Shown here: positions 8,610-17,574 of the stretch, piece after piece
How positions within the stretch are numbered: the stretch's first letter is position 1
Layout of the letters: the number at the start of each line of letters is the position of its first letter
Assembly (NCBI RefSeq): GCF_000828715.1
Contig: NZ_AP014583.1
Location: forward strand, 3,408,001-3,472,000
DNA: 64,000 nucleotides
From: Winogradskyella sp. PG-2
GTDB lineage: Bacteria; Bacteroidota; Bacteroidia; Flavobacteriales; Flavobacteriaceae
Direction: 5' to 3'
Program-made: the position numbers and the translations under genes
The notes under the pieces: model-generated
The model's input: the letters and a program-made list of their open reading frames with translations, nothing else
The model's database searches: none
What the model was told of the DNA's origin: nothing

Positions 8610-10163
8610 TTAATCCTCTGGTGGATAACCATGAATTTCTTCAAATTTTTCATCAAAATTTGTACGTAAATAAGAATTTAATTTCTTCTTGTAATCGTCC
8701 TTTAACCATTTTAAGAAGTTATGGGTACTTTTACTAATACACTTCGCATAGATTTCTATACGCATATTAATATCATCTTTCAGCATTTTAGCTAATCCTA
8801 ACGCGTCATAGACATCTTCACTATTCTCAATACAAATTTTTGCATGTTGCTCTATTGAACGTTCTAAGACAACCTTTGATGACTCGCCTTTAGCAACAGC
8901 GTCTTTATACGTTTGCCTAATATCAAAATAGGTGTCTTCAGATTTAGAAAATTCACCTTTAATTTCATCGGCTAATTCATGCTTGAAATTAGCTTCAATT
9001 ACTTCATCACTTTTAATACGATCTGAAAACCAATTAGGCGATTTAAAAATTAATTGCCAATCTAAGTCTGCTCCCCAAGGTCCAAACCGATATAAGTTAT
9101 TTCCTAAATCGATAGTAATAAACTTAGACTTATTATTAAGAATACGTGAGCCACGACCAATCATTTGGTAATATAAAGTCAAAGATTTTGTAGCTCTATT
9201 TAAAATGATGGTATCTATTGTAGGCTCATCAAAACCTGTGGTTAAAATACTTACAGATGTTAAAATTGCATCTGGTGTTTCATGAAACCAATCTAATATT
9301 TGCTTACGTTGTTTTTTTGTAGCCGTATTATCTAAATGCATAATTGGCAATCCAGCTTCTCTAAACGCATAATAAACACTTATTGAAGTATTAATACCAT
9401 TATTAAAAATAAGAGCCTTCTTCCCTAGTGAATGCTTTTTATAAGCATCTACTAATTTTTGAAGCATTGCAGGACTCGAATATAAATCTTCAGAAGATTT
9501 AACGGTATAATCACCATTAGATCCGACCTCTAAAGAAGTTAATCCCATATCATAAGCATAGGTTTCTGCTCGTGCTAAGAATTCATTCTCTATTAAATTC
9601 TCAATAGTTTCTCCCGTAATAAGTTCGTCATAGTTATCTTTCATAGGTAACTCTTTGTTAGAACTTAAAGGGGTCGCTGTAACACCAAGAATAAAAGACT
9701 TTTCGAAAAACTTAAAAAGCTTCGTGAAAGAATTGTAATGCGCTTCATCAATAATTACTAAACCAACATCAGAGATGTCAAGCATATCGTCATTTAGACG
9801 GTTATTTAAAGTCTCTACCATGGCTACAAAGCACGAATATTCAGCCTGGTCATCTAAATTTGCTTTACTGTTTACTACTTTATTAGTAACACCAAAACTT
9901 GTAAGCATAGAAGATGTTTGATTACATAGCTCCACTCTATGCGTCATTACCAATACTTTTTTATTGTGATTCTTTAGGTATTGACGAACCATTTCAGAAA
10001 AAATAACTGTTTTTCCTCCACCAGTAGGTAATTGATATAATAAATGATAATCCTTTGGCGCATTATCAAATTTTTCAAAAATCTGACTTATTGCACCTTG
10101 TTGATATTCATATAATTCTTTGTCGGTTTTCTTAGCTTGAACAGCTTGATTTGTTTGAGACAT
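8610..10163 (-). CDS. DEAD/DEAH-box superfamily II helicase
   Basis: A 517-residue SF2 ATPase. Walker A is PTGGGKTVIFSEM (about residue 45), Walker B is DEAH (IIDEAHYNSF), motif III is GVTATPL, and motif VI in the second RecA domain is YQMIGRGSRI. The C-terminal 130 residues are helical and charged, without a recognised domain. The start was chosen at ATG 10163 (MSQTNQ) and not at an ATG 24 bp upstream, because a promoter box (10185-10192) lies directly against the upstream ATG. No restriction or other defence partner is adjacent; it is followed by the orphan LpxD-like gene. It probably acts on DNA or RNA in housekeeping repair or metabolism; the substrate is unknown. Confidence 0.88.
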   Translation of the reverse strand: MSQTNQAVQAKKTDKELYEYQQGAISQIFEKFDNAPKDYHLLYQLPTGGGKTVIFSEMVRQYLKNHNKKVLVMTHRVELCNQTSSMLTSFGVTNKVVNSKANLDDQAEYSCFVAMVETLNNRLNDDMLDISDVGLVIIDEAHYNSFTKLFKFFEKSFILGVTATPLSSNKELPMKDNYDELITGETIENLIENEFLARAETYAYDMGLTSLEVGSNGDYTVKSSEDLYSSPAMLQKLVDAYKKHSLGKKALIFNNGINTSISVYYAFREAGLPIMHLDNTATKKQRKQILDWFHETPDAILTSVSILTTGFDEPTIDTIILNRATKSLTLYYQMIGRGSRILNNKSKFITIDLGNNLYRFGPWGADLDWQLIFKSPNWFSDRIKSDEVIEANFKHELADEIKGEFSKSEDTYFDIRQTYKDAVAKGESSKVVLERSIEQHAKICIENSEDVYDALGLAKMLKDDINMRIEIYAKCISKSTHNFLKWLKDDYKKKLNSYLRTNFDEKFEEIHGYPPED

Positions 10164-10184
10164 CAAAAAAAATTTAGTACGTTG

Positions 10185-10192
10185 CAAAATTA
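10185..10192 (-). promoter_or_regulatory. Promoter -7 box for the helicase gene
   Basis: Minus-strand TAATTTTG matches TAnnTTTG. A clear TTG at -33 is not present. The expected start of transcription, near 10178, lies downstream of the upstream ATG at 10187 and so favours the ATG at 10163. Confidence 0.5.
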
Positions 10193-10383
10193 CGGTTAAT
10201 TGCTAAATGTTTTATAAAAAACTAATGTATCTCTCTATTTCAATACTAAATAGAAAAAATACCGTTAATAACTTATCTACCATCTTTAATTTTTAAAGCA
10301 TTAATTTTTTAAATTCGCCATGCTATTAATCATTTATTAAGATTTTATCTATAGATAATATAGATTGAGCTTATTCGATAATT

Positions 10384-11319
10384 ATGAAGTTAGTTACTGT
10401 ATTACTTGTTATGGTCTTTATGTCCTTTAAAGGCTTTAGTCAAGAAAATAACCTAGAAGATTCATTAAGAATCACAATAGAAGAGCCTATAATAAATTTA
10501 AAGAAAGGTACTGTAACCAATGAGGTTGCAATCCCTATTATAAGTCCTCTTGAAAGTAATGAGGATATTGATATTAAATCAGAATTCTGGGAAACAAGTA
10601 TATACAATCCTTATCAAAACACTTTTACAGAGTTTCCATTTAAAATTACTTTTTCCGATAGTTTATACACCTCTCCTGTTTCTCATAAAAAAGTAATCAC
10701 ATCGCGTTATGGTTGGCGCAGAGGAAGACCACATCAAGGCATAGATATTGATTTAGTCACAGGTGATAGTGTGGTATCAATTTTAGATGGTATTGTTCGT
10801 TTTGCAAGATATAGTAGAGGGCATGGTAAAACAGTTGTTGTTAGACATTTTAATGGCTTAGAAACGACCTATGCTCATTTATCATATATAGCAGTAAAAC
10901 CAAATGATACTATTTCTAAAGGTGGTTATCTTGGAAAAGGCGGAAATACAGGAAATTCTAGAGGGAGTCATTTACATTTAGTTGTAAGTTACCAAGGTGA
11001 ATATATTCATCCTGAATACCTCTTTGATTTCTCTGAAACTAATAAAATTAGAGCTAAGGAATTATGGGTAACAAGACAATGGACACATGCACAATTACAT
11101 AGTTCTAGGCGAGTTAGCAAGGTTAATCTTTTAACAACTAAGGAAGCTGCATTACTTAGTTTGAAGAAGCAAAAGAAGGTATATGTTGTAAAAAAGGGAG
11201 ATACACTTTACGGAATTTCGAGACGAAATAACCTCTCAATTTCTAAAATTTGTAATACCAATGCTATTAAAATATCTACTCCATTAAAAATTGGTCAAAA
11301 ATTAGTCTTAGAACTCTAA
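10384..11319 (+). CDS. Secreted M23 metallopeptidase with C-terminal LysM domain
   Basis: A 311-residue protein with a signal peptide (residues 1-19, ending GFSQ). The M23 (LytM) peptidase domain at about 105-220 has the zinc motifs RPHQGIDID and SHLHLV. A LysM domain occupies about 262-311 (YVVKKGDTLYGISRRNNLSISKICNTN). M23 enzymes cut peptide cross-links of peptidoglycan and LysM binds the glycan, so it probably acts in the periplasm on cell-wall turnover or daughter-cell separation. Both zinc-ligand motifs are intact, so it is likely active and not a degenerate EnvC/NlpD-type activator. It is followed 62 bp later by topB. Confidence 0.92.
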   Translation: MKLVTVLLVMVFMSFKGFSQENNLEDSLRITIEEPIINLKKGTVTNEVAIPIISPLESNEDIDIKSEFWETSIYNPYQNTFTEFPFKITFSDSLYTSPVSHKKVITSRYGWRRGRPHQGIDIDLVTGDSVVSILDGIVRFARYSRGHGKTVVVRHFNGLETTYAHLSYIAVKPNDTISKGGYLGKGGNTGNSRGSHLHLVVSYQGEYIHPEYLFDFSETNKIRAKELWVTRQWTHAQLHSSRRVSKVNLLTTKEAALLSLKKQKKVYVVKKGDTLYGISRRNNLSISKICNTNAIKISTPLKIGQKLVLEL

Positions 11320-11381
11320 AAAATCACATATTCAAATTAGAAAATTCTGTATTTTGCAGCTTCAATAAATCATAATTCTAC

Positions 11382-13601
11382 TTGAAAGTCTGTATCGCCG
11401 AAAAGCCAAGTGTGGCTAGGGAAATTGCATCTGTTTTAGGAGCCACTACAAAGCGTGATGGTTATTATGAAGGCAATGGATATGCAGTAACTTACACCTT
11501 TGGCCATCTTTGTACGTTGTACGAACCTGTAGATTATAAGCACTATTGGAAAAGTTGGGATTTAAATAATTTGCCCATGCTACCTGAAAAGTTTCAGGTA
11601 AAAGTTTCGGATAATGATGGCATAAAAAAGCAGTTTAGGATTGTAAAAAGTCTATTCGATAAAGCAAACGTTGTAATTAACTGTGGTGATGCTGGACAAG
11701 AAGGTGAACTGATTCAACGTTGGGTAATTAATGAAGCAAACTATAAAGGTGAAGTACAACGCTTATGGATTTCATCTTTAACAACTGAAGCCATAAAAGA
11801 AGGTTTTAATAATTTAAAATCTTCAAAAGACTACGATAACTTATACTATGCTGGCTTTTCTCGCTCTATTGGTGATTGGTTATTAGGTATTAATGCAACG
11901 CGCTTATATACTGTTAAACATGGTGGCTACAAACAAGTATTGTCTGTAGGACGTGTGCAAACGCCTACGCTAGCGATGCTCGTTAATCGCTTTAAAGCCA
12001 TTGAAAACTTTAAGCCTCAGCCCTATTGGGAATTACAAACATTGTACAGAGATACTTTGTTTAGTTACGAAGAAGGTCGTTTTCTTAAAATGGAAGATGG
12101 AGAAGTATTGGCTAATAAAGTAAAGGAACACGAATTTGAAATTGTTTCTATTACAAAAAAGAAGGGCACAGAATATGCACCAAAGCTTTTCGACCTCACA
12201 GGATTACAAGTCTATTGCAATACAAAATTTAGTTTTTCAGCAGATGAAACACTAAAAATCGCCCAAAAACTCTATGAAAAAAAGGTTGTAACTTACCCAA
12301 GAGTAGATACCACTTTTTTACCAAATGATGTTTATCCTAAAGTAAAAAATATTTTGTCTAAACTTACTGATTATAAAGTACTTATATCATCTTTGTTAAA
12401 TAAACAAATAAAGAAGCCTACAAAGGTATTTAATGATAAGAAAGTTACGGATCATCATGCCATTATACCTACAGGAATGCAAACTCATTTGCAATATAAT
12501 GAGCAACAAGTTTATGAAAGTATTGTTAAACGATTTATAGCTGTTTTTTATGACGATTGTAAAGTATCTAATACAACTGTTATAGGAAAAGCAGCTGATG
12601 TAAATTTTAAAACTACAGGAAAAGAAATTTTATCTAAAGGTTGGCGCGTCGTATTTGAAACAGAAAAATCAAATAAAAAAGTAGAAACACTATTACCAAC
12701 ATTCATTAAAGGAGAAAAAGGAGCTCATGAGCCTTCGTTTCTAGAGAAACAAACAAAACCGCCAAATCAATTTACAGAGGCCTCTCTCCTACGTGCTATG
12801 GAAACAGCAGGAAAGCAAGTAGATGATGATGAGTTAAGGGATTTAATGAAAGAGAATGGTATTGGTCGTCCATCGACACGTGCTAATATTATTGAAACAC
12901 TTTTTAGACGTAAGTATATTAAACGAAATAAAAAGCAAATCTTGCCAACTATCACAGGCATTCAATTAATTGATACTATAAAGAATGAACTGCTAAAATC
13001 TGCAGAACTTACAGGTTCTTGGGAAAAGCAATTAAAGGATATTGAGAAAGGTAAAATCAGTGCAAGTGCTTTTATAAAAGGTATGAAACGCATGGTTGAT
13101 GCTTTAGTGTACGAAGTTCGAAGCGAAAAAGTAGAAACACGTATTTCTGCTGTAAATAATAAACCTGTTGTAAAAGCGAAATCTAAAGCAAGTACGAAAA
13201 CTAAAAAACTTATTGGAACAACTTGTCCTAAATGTAAAGCTGGTGAGTTATTAAAAGGCAAAGCTGCATTTGGTTGTAATCTATATGGAAAGTCATGTGA
13301 TTTTACTTTACCCTTTAGTTTTGGCAATAAAAAGATTTCTGAAAATCAATACTTGCGCTTATTAAGCAAAGGATCAACAGTGAACTTAAAAGGTTTCAAA
13401 ATTGAAGGCAATGCCATTGAAGGGTTACTGAGGTTTGATGATCATTTTAAATTAAATCTAGAGCCGAAAAAAGCTAAAGAAAAACCAATCCAAGCTGATG
13501 ATGCTTGTCCCAAATGCAAAACAGGTAAAATACTTAAAGGGAAAGCCGCTTTTGGCTGCAGCAATTATAAAACTGGTTGTGATTTTCGCATTAATTTTTA
13601 A
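11382..13601 (+). CDS. topB: DNA topoisomerase III (type IA)
   Basis: A 739-residue type IA topoisomerase. The Toprim domain at the N-terminus has catalytic Glu in CIAEKPSVA and GDAGQEGELI. The active-site Tyr is in VTYPRVDTTFLP (about residue 308), and SVGRVQTPTLAML is present. The C-terminus carries two similar Cys4 zinc-finger-like modules (CPKCKAGELLKGKAAFGC and CPKCKTGKILKGKAAFGC). It nicks and passes single strands, decatenating DNA. Translation must begin with TTG at 11382, because the family N-terminus MKVCIAEKPS starts exactly there and no ATG is nearby. It ends 2 bp from the convergent M1 peptidase remnant. Confidence 0.93.
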   Translation: MKVCIAEKPSVAREIASVLGATTKRDGYYEGNGYAVTYTFGHLCTLYEPVDYKHYWKSWDLNNLPMLPEKFQVKVSDNDGIKKQFRIVKSLFDKANVVINCGDAGQEGELIQRWVINEANYKGEVQRLWISSLTTEAIKEGFNNLKSSKDYDNLYYAGFSRSIGDWLLGINATRLYTVKHGGYKQVLSVGRVQTPTLAMLVNRFKAIENFKPQPYWELQTLYRDTLFSYEEGRFLKMEDGEVLANKVKEHEFEIVSITKKKGTEYAPKLFDLTGLQVYCNTKFSFSADETLKIAQKLYEKKVVTYPRVDTTFLPNDVYPKVKNILSKLTDYKVLISSLLNKQIKKPTKVFNDKKVTDHHAIIPTGMQTHLQYNEQQVYESIVKRFIAVFYDDCKVSNTTVIGKAADVNFKTTGKEILSKGWRVVFETEKSNKKVETLLPTFIKGEKGAHEPSFLEKQTKPPNQFTEASLLRAMETAGKQVDDDELRDLMKENGIGRPSTRANIIETLFRRKYIKRNKKQILPTITGIQLIDTIKNELLKSAELTGSWEKQLKDIEKGKISASAFIKGMKRMVDALVYEVRSEKVETRISAVNNKPVVKAKSKASTKTKKLIGTTCPKCKAGELLKGKAAFGCNLYGKSCDFTLPFSFGNKKISENQYLRLLSKGSTVNLKGFKIEGNAIEGLLRFDDHFKLNLEPKKAKEKPIQADDACPKCKTGKILKGKAAFGCSNYKTGCDFRINF

Positions 13602-13603
13602 CT

Positions 13604-15280
13604 CTAATTATCCTTATCATTACTTACTTTTAAATGACTAACAGTTTCAAAAAGCTCCGTAATTGTATGCTGAAGATGTTTTGGCGTTACCGCTCTAAAA
13701 TAGTTAAGCAGGTCTTTGCTTGTTGCATATCTATTGGTTTTAGTTTTTAATTTTCCATCAATAGAATTCCAATCTTCAAGAAAATTTCTTAATGCTCTAT
13801 TTACGTTCTCCTCACCTACTACTTTTTGAAATTGATACATTTGAATTGCTCCTTTAGCATAATATATATAGTCTTGGTTTTCTACGAATTCAAGTGATGG
13901 TTCTGTAAAAGCCTCTCTATCTTTACCTTTTTTATAGATGTCTTTTTGAAGTTCTAAGAATTGAAGTAGCTTGTCTTCAGAATAGTGTTCTTTTAAAACC
14001 ATCATTGCAACATACTGTGATAATGTTTCTAAAATAAAGTGTCTTCCTTTTACATTAGCCGCTTCTACTTGTATTCCAAACCATTGGTGCGCAATTTCAT
14101 GAGCAGTCACATAAAATGCCATATCCACATCACTTTCATCATCTATATCCAAAATAAAGCCTATGGATTCTGAAAAAGGTATAGTTCCTGGAAATGATTG
14201 AGCATATTGTGCATAACGTGGAAATTCCATAATTCGCAGGTGCTCATATTGGTAAGGACTAAAGTTTTCACTGTAATAGTTTAGAGATGCTTTCATGGAA
14301 GATAGCATTCTATCTAGATTATAATCATGAGCTTTATGATAGTAAATCTCTAAGTCAACAGGTTTTGAAATTGAATCCTTTTGATATATCCAATGGTCTT
14401 TTTTTATTTCATATTCCGCGGAAACTATAGAATAAAAATCTATGATTGGGATTTTCATTTTATAATGAAAATAGTTGCGATTATCATTTGTCCACTGTTT
14501 CAATAGTTCTCCAGGAACAAGAGCCGTTTGTTCTTCTGATGTACCGATAATCATTTCAAAATTTAAACCGTCAGAATCACTACCTGATCTCGCTTTTACT
14601 AGTTCATTTGTATTTTGTCGGTCCGCTTTATTATATCGTATGGGTAAATTTTGCTCTTTACGTTCGTCTGCATCATTTAACTCATACTTTCTATTATAGC
14701 CAATGGTTGGCAAATCCGAATTATTAAAGAATGTTCCGTTTTTATTGATATTCACATTAGAATTCCCTGATTCAAATCCTTTTGTTATAAAACTTTGTTT
14801 AAAATACATTTTTACAGAATCTCCCGGTTTTAATACTGAATTCAGATTGAATATTGTGTAATCAAACTTTTTATAGTGATTGTTTTGTGTTGCTCCACCT
14901 TCAAAAGAAAGGCTATCTATTGTGATATTTCCTTCTAGAAGTTTTTGAATGTGAACAGATGTTATGTCTTCCCTATTTGTATTTTTCAGAATATAATAGC
15001 CTTCTACTGTGTAATCTCTAGTTGAAGGATACAACTCTAATCGCAAATTAACATCTACTAGTTTAGGTTGCGGCACATATTCAAATTGCTTGAGCTCTTT
15101 TTCATAGTCTACTCTAAAGGCAGTAGCTTCAGAATTGGTCCAATATTCATTTAAAATATTTGTGTTATAAAAAATAAAGCTTCCCATAGCTAGGAACGCT
15201 AAGAATACTATAGAAGTTAATTTTATAAGTGGCTTACTGAAACTGTTTTTACCAGCTTTAATTCGTTTTTTCAAGTTCAC
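13604..15280 (-). pseudogene. Truncated ABC-permease/M1 aminopeptidase fusion (peptidase half only)
   Basis: A 558-codon frame beginning with GTG directly after an in-frame TGA. It has one membrane segment (about residues 20-40, SIVFLAFLAMGSFIFYN), then an M1-type beta domain and a gluzincin domain with HEIAHQWFG and the downstream Glu in FILETLSQYVA. In Bacteroidota this sequence, including the linker NTNILNEYW, is normally the C-terminal half of a protein of about 1100-1200 residues whose N-terminal half is an ABC-2-type permease. That half is absent. The frame starts exactly where a broken LytTR gene begins on the other strand. The catalytic motif is intact, so expression of a membrane-anchored peptidase cannot be excluded. 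Confidence 0.7.
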
Positions 15281-15403
15281 AAATCATTTGCAGTGTCTAA
15301 AAAGCATATACATTGTATTGAAGGTAATCGCATTTATATTGGTGACCATATTGTACCTGTTGGAAAATTGTATAAGACTAATCTCAATAAGCTATTAAAA
15401 TAG
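15272..15403 (+). pseudogene. C-terminal remnant of a LytTR-family response regulator
   Basis: A frame of about 43 codons ends at TAG 15401-15403 and reads QVHKSFAVSKKHIHCIEGNR, then IYIGDHIVPVGKLYKTNL. This is the characteristic end of a LytTR DNA-binding domain (HKSFxVxxxxIxxIEGNRI, followed by IPVGKxYKxxL). Nothing resembling the receiver domain or the first half of LytTR lies upstream. Its 5' boundary coincides with the 5' boundary of the truncated M1 peptidase on the opposite strand, which points to one deletion or rearrangement that removed both gene starts. It overlaps the M1 frame by 9 bp. Confidence 0.7.
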
Positions 15404-15417
15404 GTAATACTTAATTA

Positions 15418-15885
15418 TTAATTGACTTTTTTAATGGGTACATAAAAATCCTCCTCTGAATCTGGACTTCCATTTTTATATTTTTCACCCATCACTTGAA
15501 AGTGCGGTCTATCATCAATGACATAACCCGATGTTGGCAGCCATTTGGTCATAATTTGCTGATACGTTTTTGAAGCATCCATACCTTTATGTAAAAAGAC
15601 GGCGTATTCACCTTTAGGAATTATAAAGGCTGTCATTCCTTCAGGAATAGGGTCTAAACTTGAAACTTCAACACAAGCCCAAATATCAATAGATGCTTCA
15701 AAATTATTGAAATTAGTATACTCTTGCAGTGCTATAAATTCACCATTTATTGTATTTGTTATGGTTTTTGGATTTGGCATAAAACGTTGCCATAAAGCAA
15801 CTATGTTTCCAAACTGACCATGATGCATGCTGCTTTTTATTCCATTAAGTTTCTTTTCAGTCTGATGTATAAGTTTAGGATTCAT
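15418..15885 (-). CDS. GyrI-like / AraC effector-binding domain protein
   Basis: A 155-residue single-domain protein. Features typical of the GyrI-like (SOUL/Rob effector-binding) fold are IWACVEVSSLDPIPEGMTAFIIPKGEYAVFLHKG, KTYQQIMTKWLPTSGYVIDDRPHFQVMGEKY and a C-terminal DFYVPIKK. There is no DNA-binding domain, so it is a stand-alone ligand-binding protein; such proteins bind small hydrophobic compounds. It lies 2 bp downstream of the DUF1801 gene on the same strand and the two are surely co-transcribed. It is intact despite the decayed genes around it. Confidence 0.85.
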   Translation of the reverse strand: MNPKLIHQTEKKLNGIKSSMHHGQFGNIVALWQRFMPNPKTITNTINGEFIALQEYTNFNNFEASIDIWACVEVSSLDPIPEGMTAFIIPKGEYAVFLHKGMDASKTYQQIMTKWLPTSGYVIDDRPHFQVMGEKYKNGSPDSEEDFYVPIKKVN

Positions 15886-15887
15886 TA

Positions 15888-16325
15888 TTACTTTTTAATT
15901 TTTGATATGATTCTGAAAGCTTGCTGATTTAGTGATTTAGATTCACTTTGTGCCAGTACTATAGCTTCTCTAATCAAATCTTTTACCACAGTATTGTTAT
16001 AGTCATCAGCACTAGATATAGGAATATGACGAATTAATTTCCCTGTACCTTTTAATAATTGCTTTGGGTCGGATAACAAGGTACCTTTATTGAATCCCAA
16101 ATTTAGATGATTGGTGTATATCGGAATCATACAAAAACTATTGCCTAATTTTTCTGACAATGAATATACTGAAGTTAAAGCGTGTGTGTGATACAGCAGT
16201 TCAATTGCTTCTGGATACAAGTCTAAAACAAACAACCTCAACTCAAGATATAAATCTATTAGCTCTTTAGATTTGTATTTAAGAACATTGAGAAAATCGG
16301 GATGTACATCGTTGTTTAAACTCAT
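15888..16325 (-). CDS. DUF1801 domain protein
   Basis: A 145-residue protein matching the DUF1801 (YdhG-like) pattern. It has an N-terminal helix (ELIDLYLELRLFVLDLYPEAIELLYH), a strand region with SFCMIPIYTNHLNLGFNKGTLL, DPKQLLKGTGKLIRHIPI and a C-terminal helix. The fold is shared with small iron-chaperone frataxin-like proteins, but the function is unknown. It is the first gene of a two-gene unit with the GyrI-like gene, an association that is common in Bacteroidota. Confidence 0.8.
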   Translation of the reverse strand: MSLNNDVHPDFLNVLKYKSKELIDLYLELRLFVLDLYPEAIELLYHTHALTSVYSLSEKLGNSFCMIPIYTNHLNLGFNKGTLLSDPKQLLKGTGKLIRHIPISSADDYNNTVVKDLIREAIVLAQSESKSLNQQAFRIISKIKK

Positions 16326-16338
16326 AACTTAAAGGTAT

Positions 16339-16371
16339 AAAAAAACCATCCTAATGAATATTAAGATGGTT
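16339..16371 (-). terminator. Intrinsic terminator of the cold-shock gene
   Basis: Read on the minus strand: AACCATC / GATGGTT arms (16365-16371 and 16344-16350) followed by a T7 run. It sits 24 bp after the cold-shock gene stop codon. Confidence 0.85.
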
Positions 16372-16394
16372 ATATAATTATAGAAATTAAATAA

Positions 16395-16850
16395 TTATGC
16401 TTGTTTTACTTTAACAGCATTCATACCACGTTGTCCTTTTTCTAATTCGAAAGTTACTTTATCATTCTCTGCAATATCATCGATGATACCACTAACGTGA
16501 GTAAAGTGCTTTTCATTGGTTTCAATATCAATGATAAATCCAAAACCTTTTGAACTATCATAGAAAGATACTTTACCAGTTCTTACTGGATCGAATTCTT
16601 CATCGCTATCCTCTTTTTGTGGAATTCCGATGACGATATTTTCCGCTTTAACCTTCACTTTCATTGTTGGATCTGGTGGAGTATCTGTTAGATTCCCATT
16701 ATGATCTACATAAGCTAAAGGGATTCCGCCTGAACCATTTTCTTCTTTTGCGAGTTTACGCGCTTCCATTTTCTTACGCTTATCTTCTCTCTTTTTTAAT
16801 CTCTTTTTTTCTTTTTCGCTTTTACTAAAGGTTTGTTGTGATTTAGCCAT
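16395..16850 (-). CDS. Cold-shock domain protein with basic N-terminal extension
   Basis: A 151-residue protein. Residues 1-40 are a Lys/Arg/Glu-rich helix (KSEKEKKRLKKREDKRKKME). A linker follows, and a cold-shock domain lies at about 88-150 (RTGKVSFYDSSKGFGFIID) with RNP1-like KGFGFI and the second RNA-binding strand HFTHVSGI. CSD proteins bind single-stranded RNA or DNA and act as RNA chaperones. The extended form is common in Bacteroidota. A promoter-like box at 17001-17008 would give a leader of about 140 nt, as in many cold-regulated csp genes. A terminator follows at 16339-16371. Confidence 0.88.
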   Translation of the reverse strand: MAKSQQTFSKSEKEKKRLKKREDKRKKMEARKLAKEENGSGGIPLAYVDHNGNLTDTPPDPTMKVKVKAENIVIGIPQKEDSDEEFDPVRTGKVSFYDSSKGFGFIIDIETNEKHFTHVSGIIDDIAENDKVTFELEKGQRGMNAVKVKQA

Positions 16851-17000
16851 TCGTTGTTTTAAAAATTAATATATGCTTGCTTATTAAATTAATACTAACG
16901 CATACAATATAATCATCTTAACAATGCATCGTATTAGAAACCAAGAAAAATAACGTAGAATTAATGTTACTTGTGCGGTATATCTTCAATAAACAGATTG

Positions 17001-17008
17001 CAAAGATA
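17001..17008 (-). promoter_or_regulatory. Promoter -7 box for the cold-shock gene
   Basis: Minus-strand TATCTTTG matches TAnnTTTG. No TTG lies at the best distance. If real, it gives an untranslated leader of about 140 nt (16851-16993) before the cold-shock gene. Confidence 0.45.
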
Positions 17009-17035
17009 ATATATTCTTAGCAAAATTTTAAGAAT

Positions 17036-17572
17036 TTACCCTTTTAAATATTTTTTTGGAATCTTAAATCGTTCACTTTCAATGGTCCAAAACATAGAGA
17101 GAATCCAGTATCTATCTCCATCGAAGAAAATTTCATAGCTTGTAATCCCAGTTTTTGATTCAATACTTTTATCTTCAGCTCTAAAGGTATATGTGCTAAA
17201 AACTTGTATTACAGAACCAAATTCATTTATGGTGTTGGCGACTTCGCACTCGTAAAACCCTTTTTTATCTAAATAATCTAATTTTTCTATAAATTCATCA
17301 GCAGTTTTAAAAACCATTGTTGATGCTTTGGTTTGCTCCTTATTCCAATAGCTATATGTGAAATTTGCTGAAGGATGAAATAGGTTTTTAAATCTCTTAA
17401 AGTCTCTCTTCTGTCCTATTGGTCCAGAAATACAATCATAATACGCATTCAATATAGTTTACACACTTGTAAAATCATCTTTATAATTTGATACTTTTTC
17501 TTGTGCAAATGAAATATTGATATTGAATAAAAAGGCAATAGACACGATAAATATTAATCTCTGTTTCTTAAT
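17036..17572 (-). pseudogene. NTF2/SnoaL-like secreted protein, nonsense-disrupted
   Basis: In one frame the minus strand reads a signal peptide (KKQRLIFIVSIAFLFNINIS, then FAQEK), then TSV-stop-TILNAYYDC and an uninterrupted NTF2-like domain to residue 178. The TAA at 17459-17461 replaces what is probably a Glu codon. The first codon before KKQR is ATT where ATG is expected. A shorter 138-codon frame from TTG 17452 exists but lacks the signal peptide, so it would not make a working secreted protein. It lies 2 bp after the next disrupted gene, so the pair was once an operon. Confidence 0.75.
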
Positions 17573-17574
17573 AG

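Noticed and set aside
8610..10163. The DEAH helicase as part of a restriction or defence system
   Set aside because: No methylase, nuclease or other defence partner is adjacent; the neighbours are housekeeping or envelope genes.
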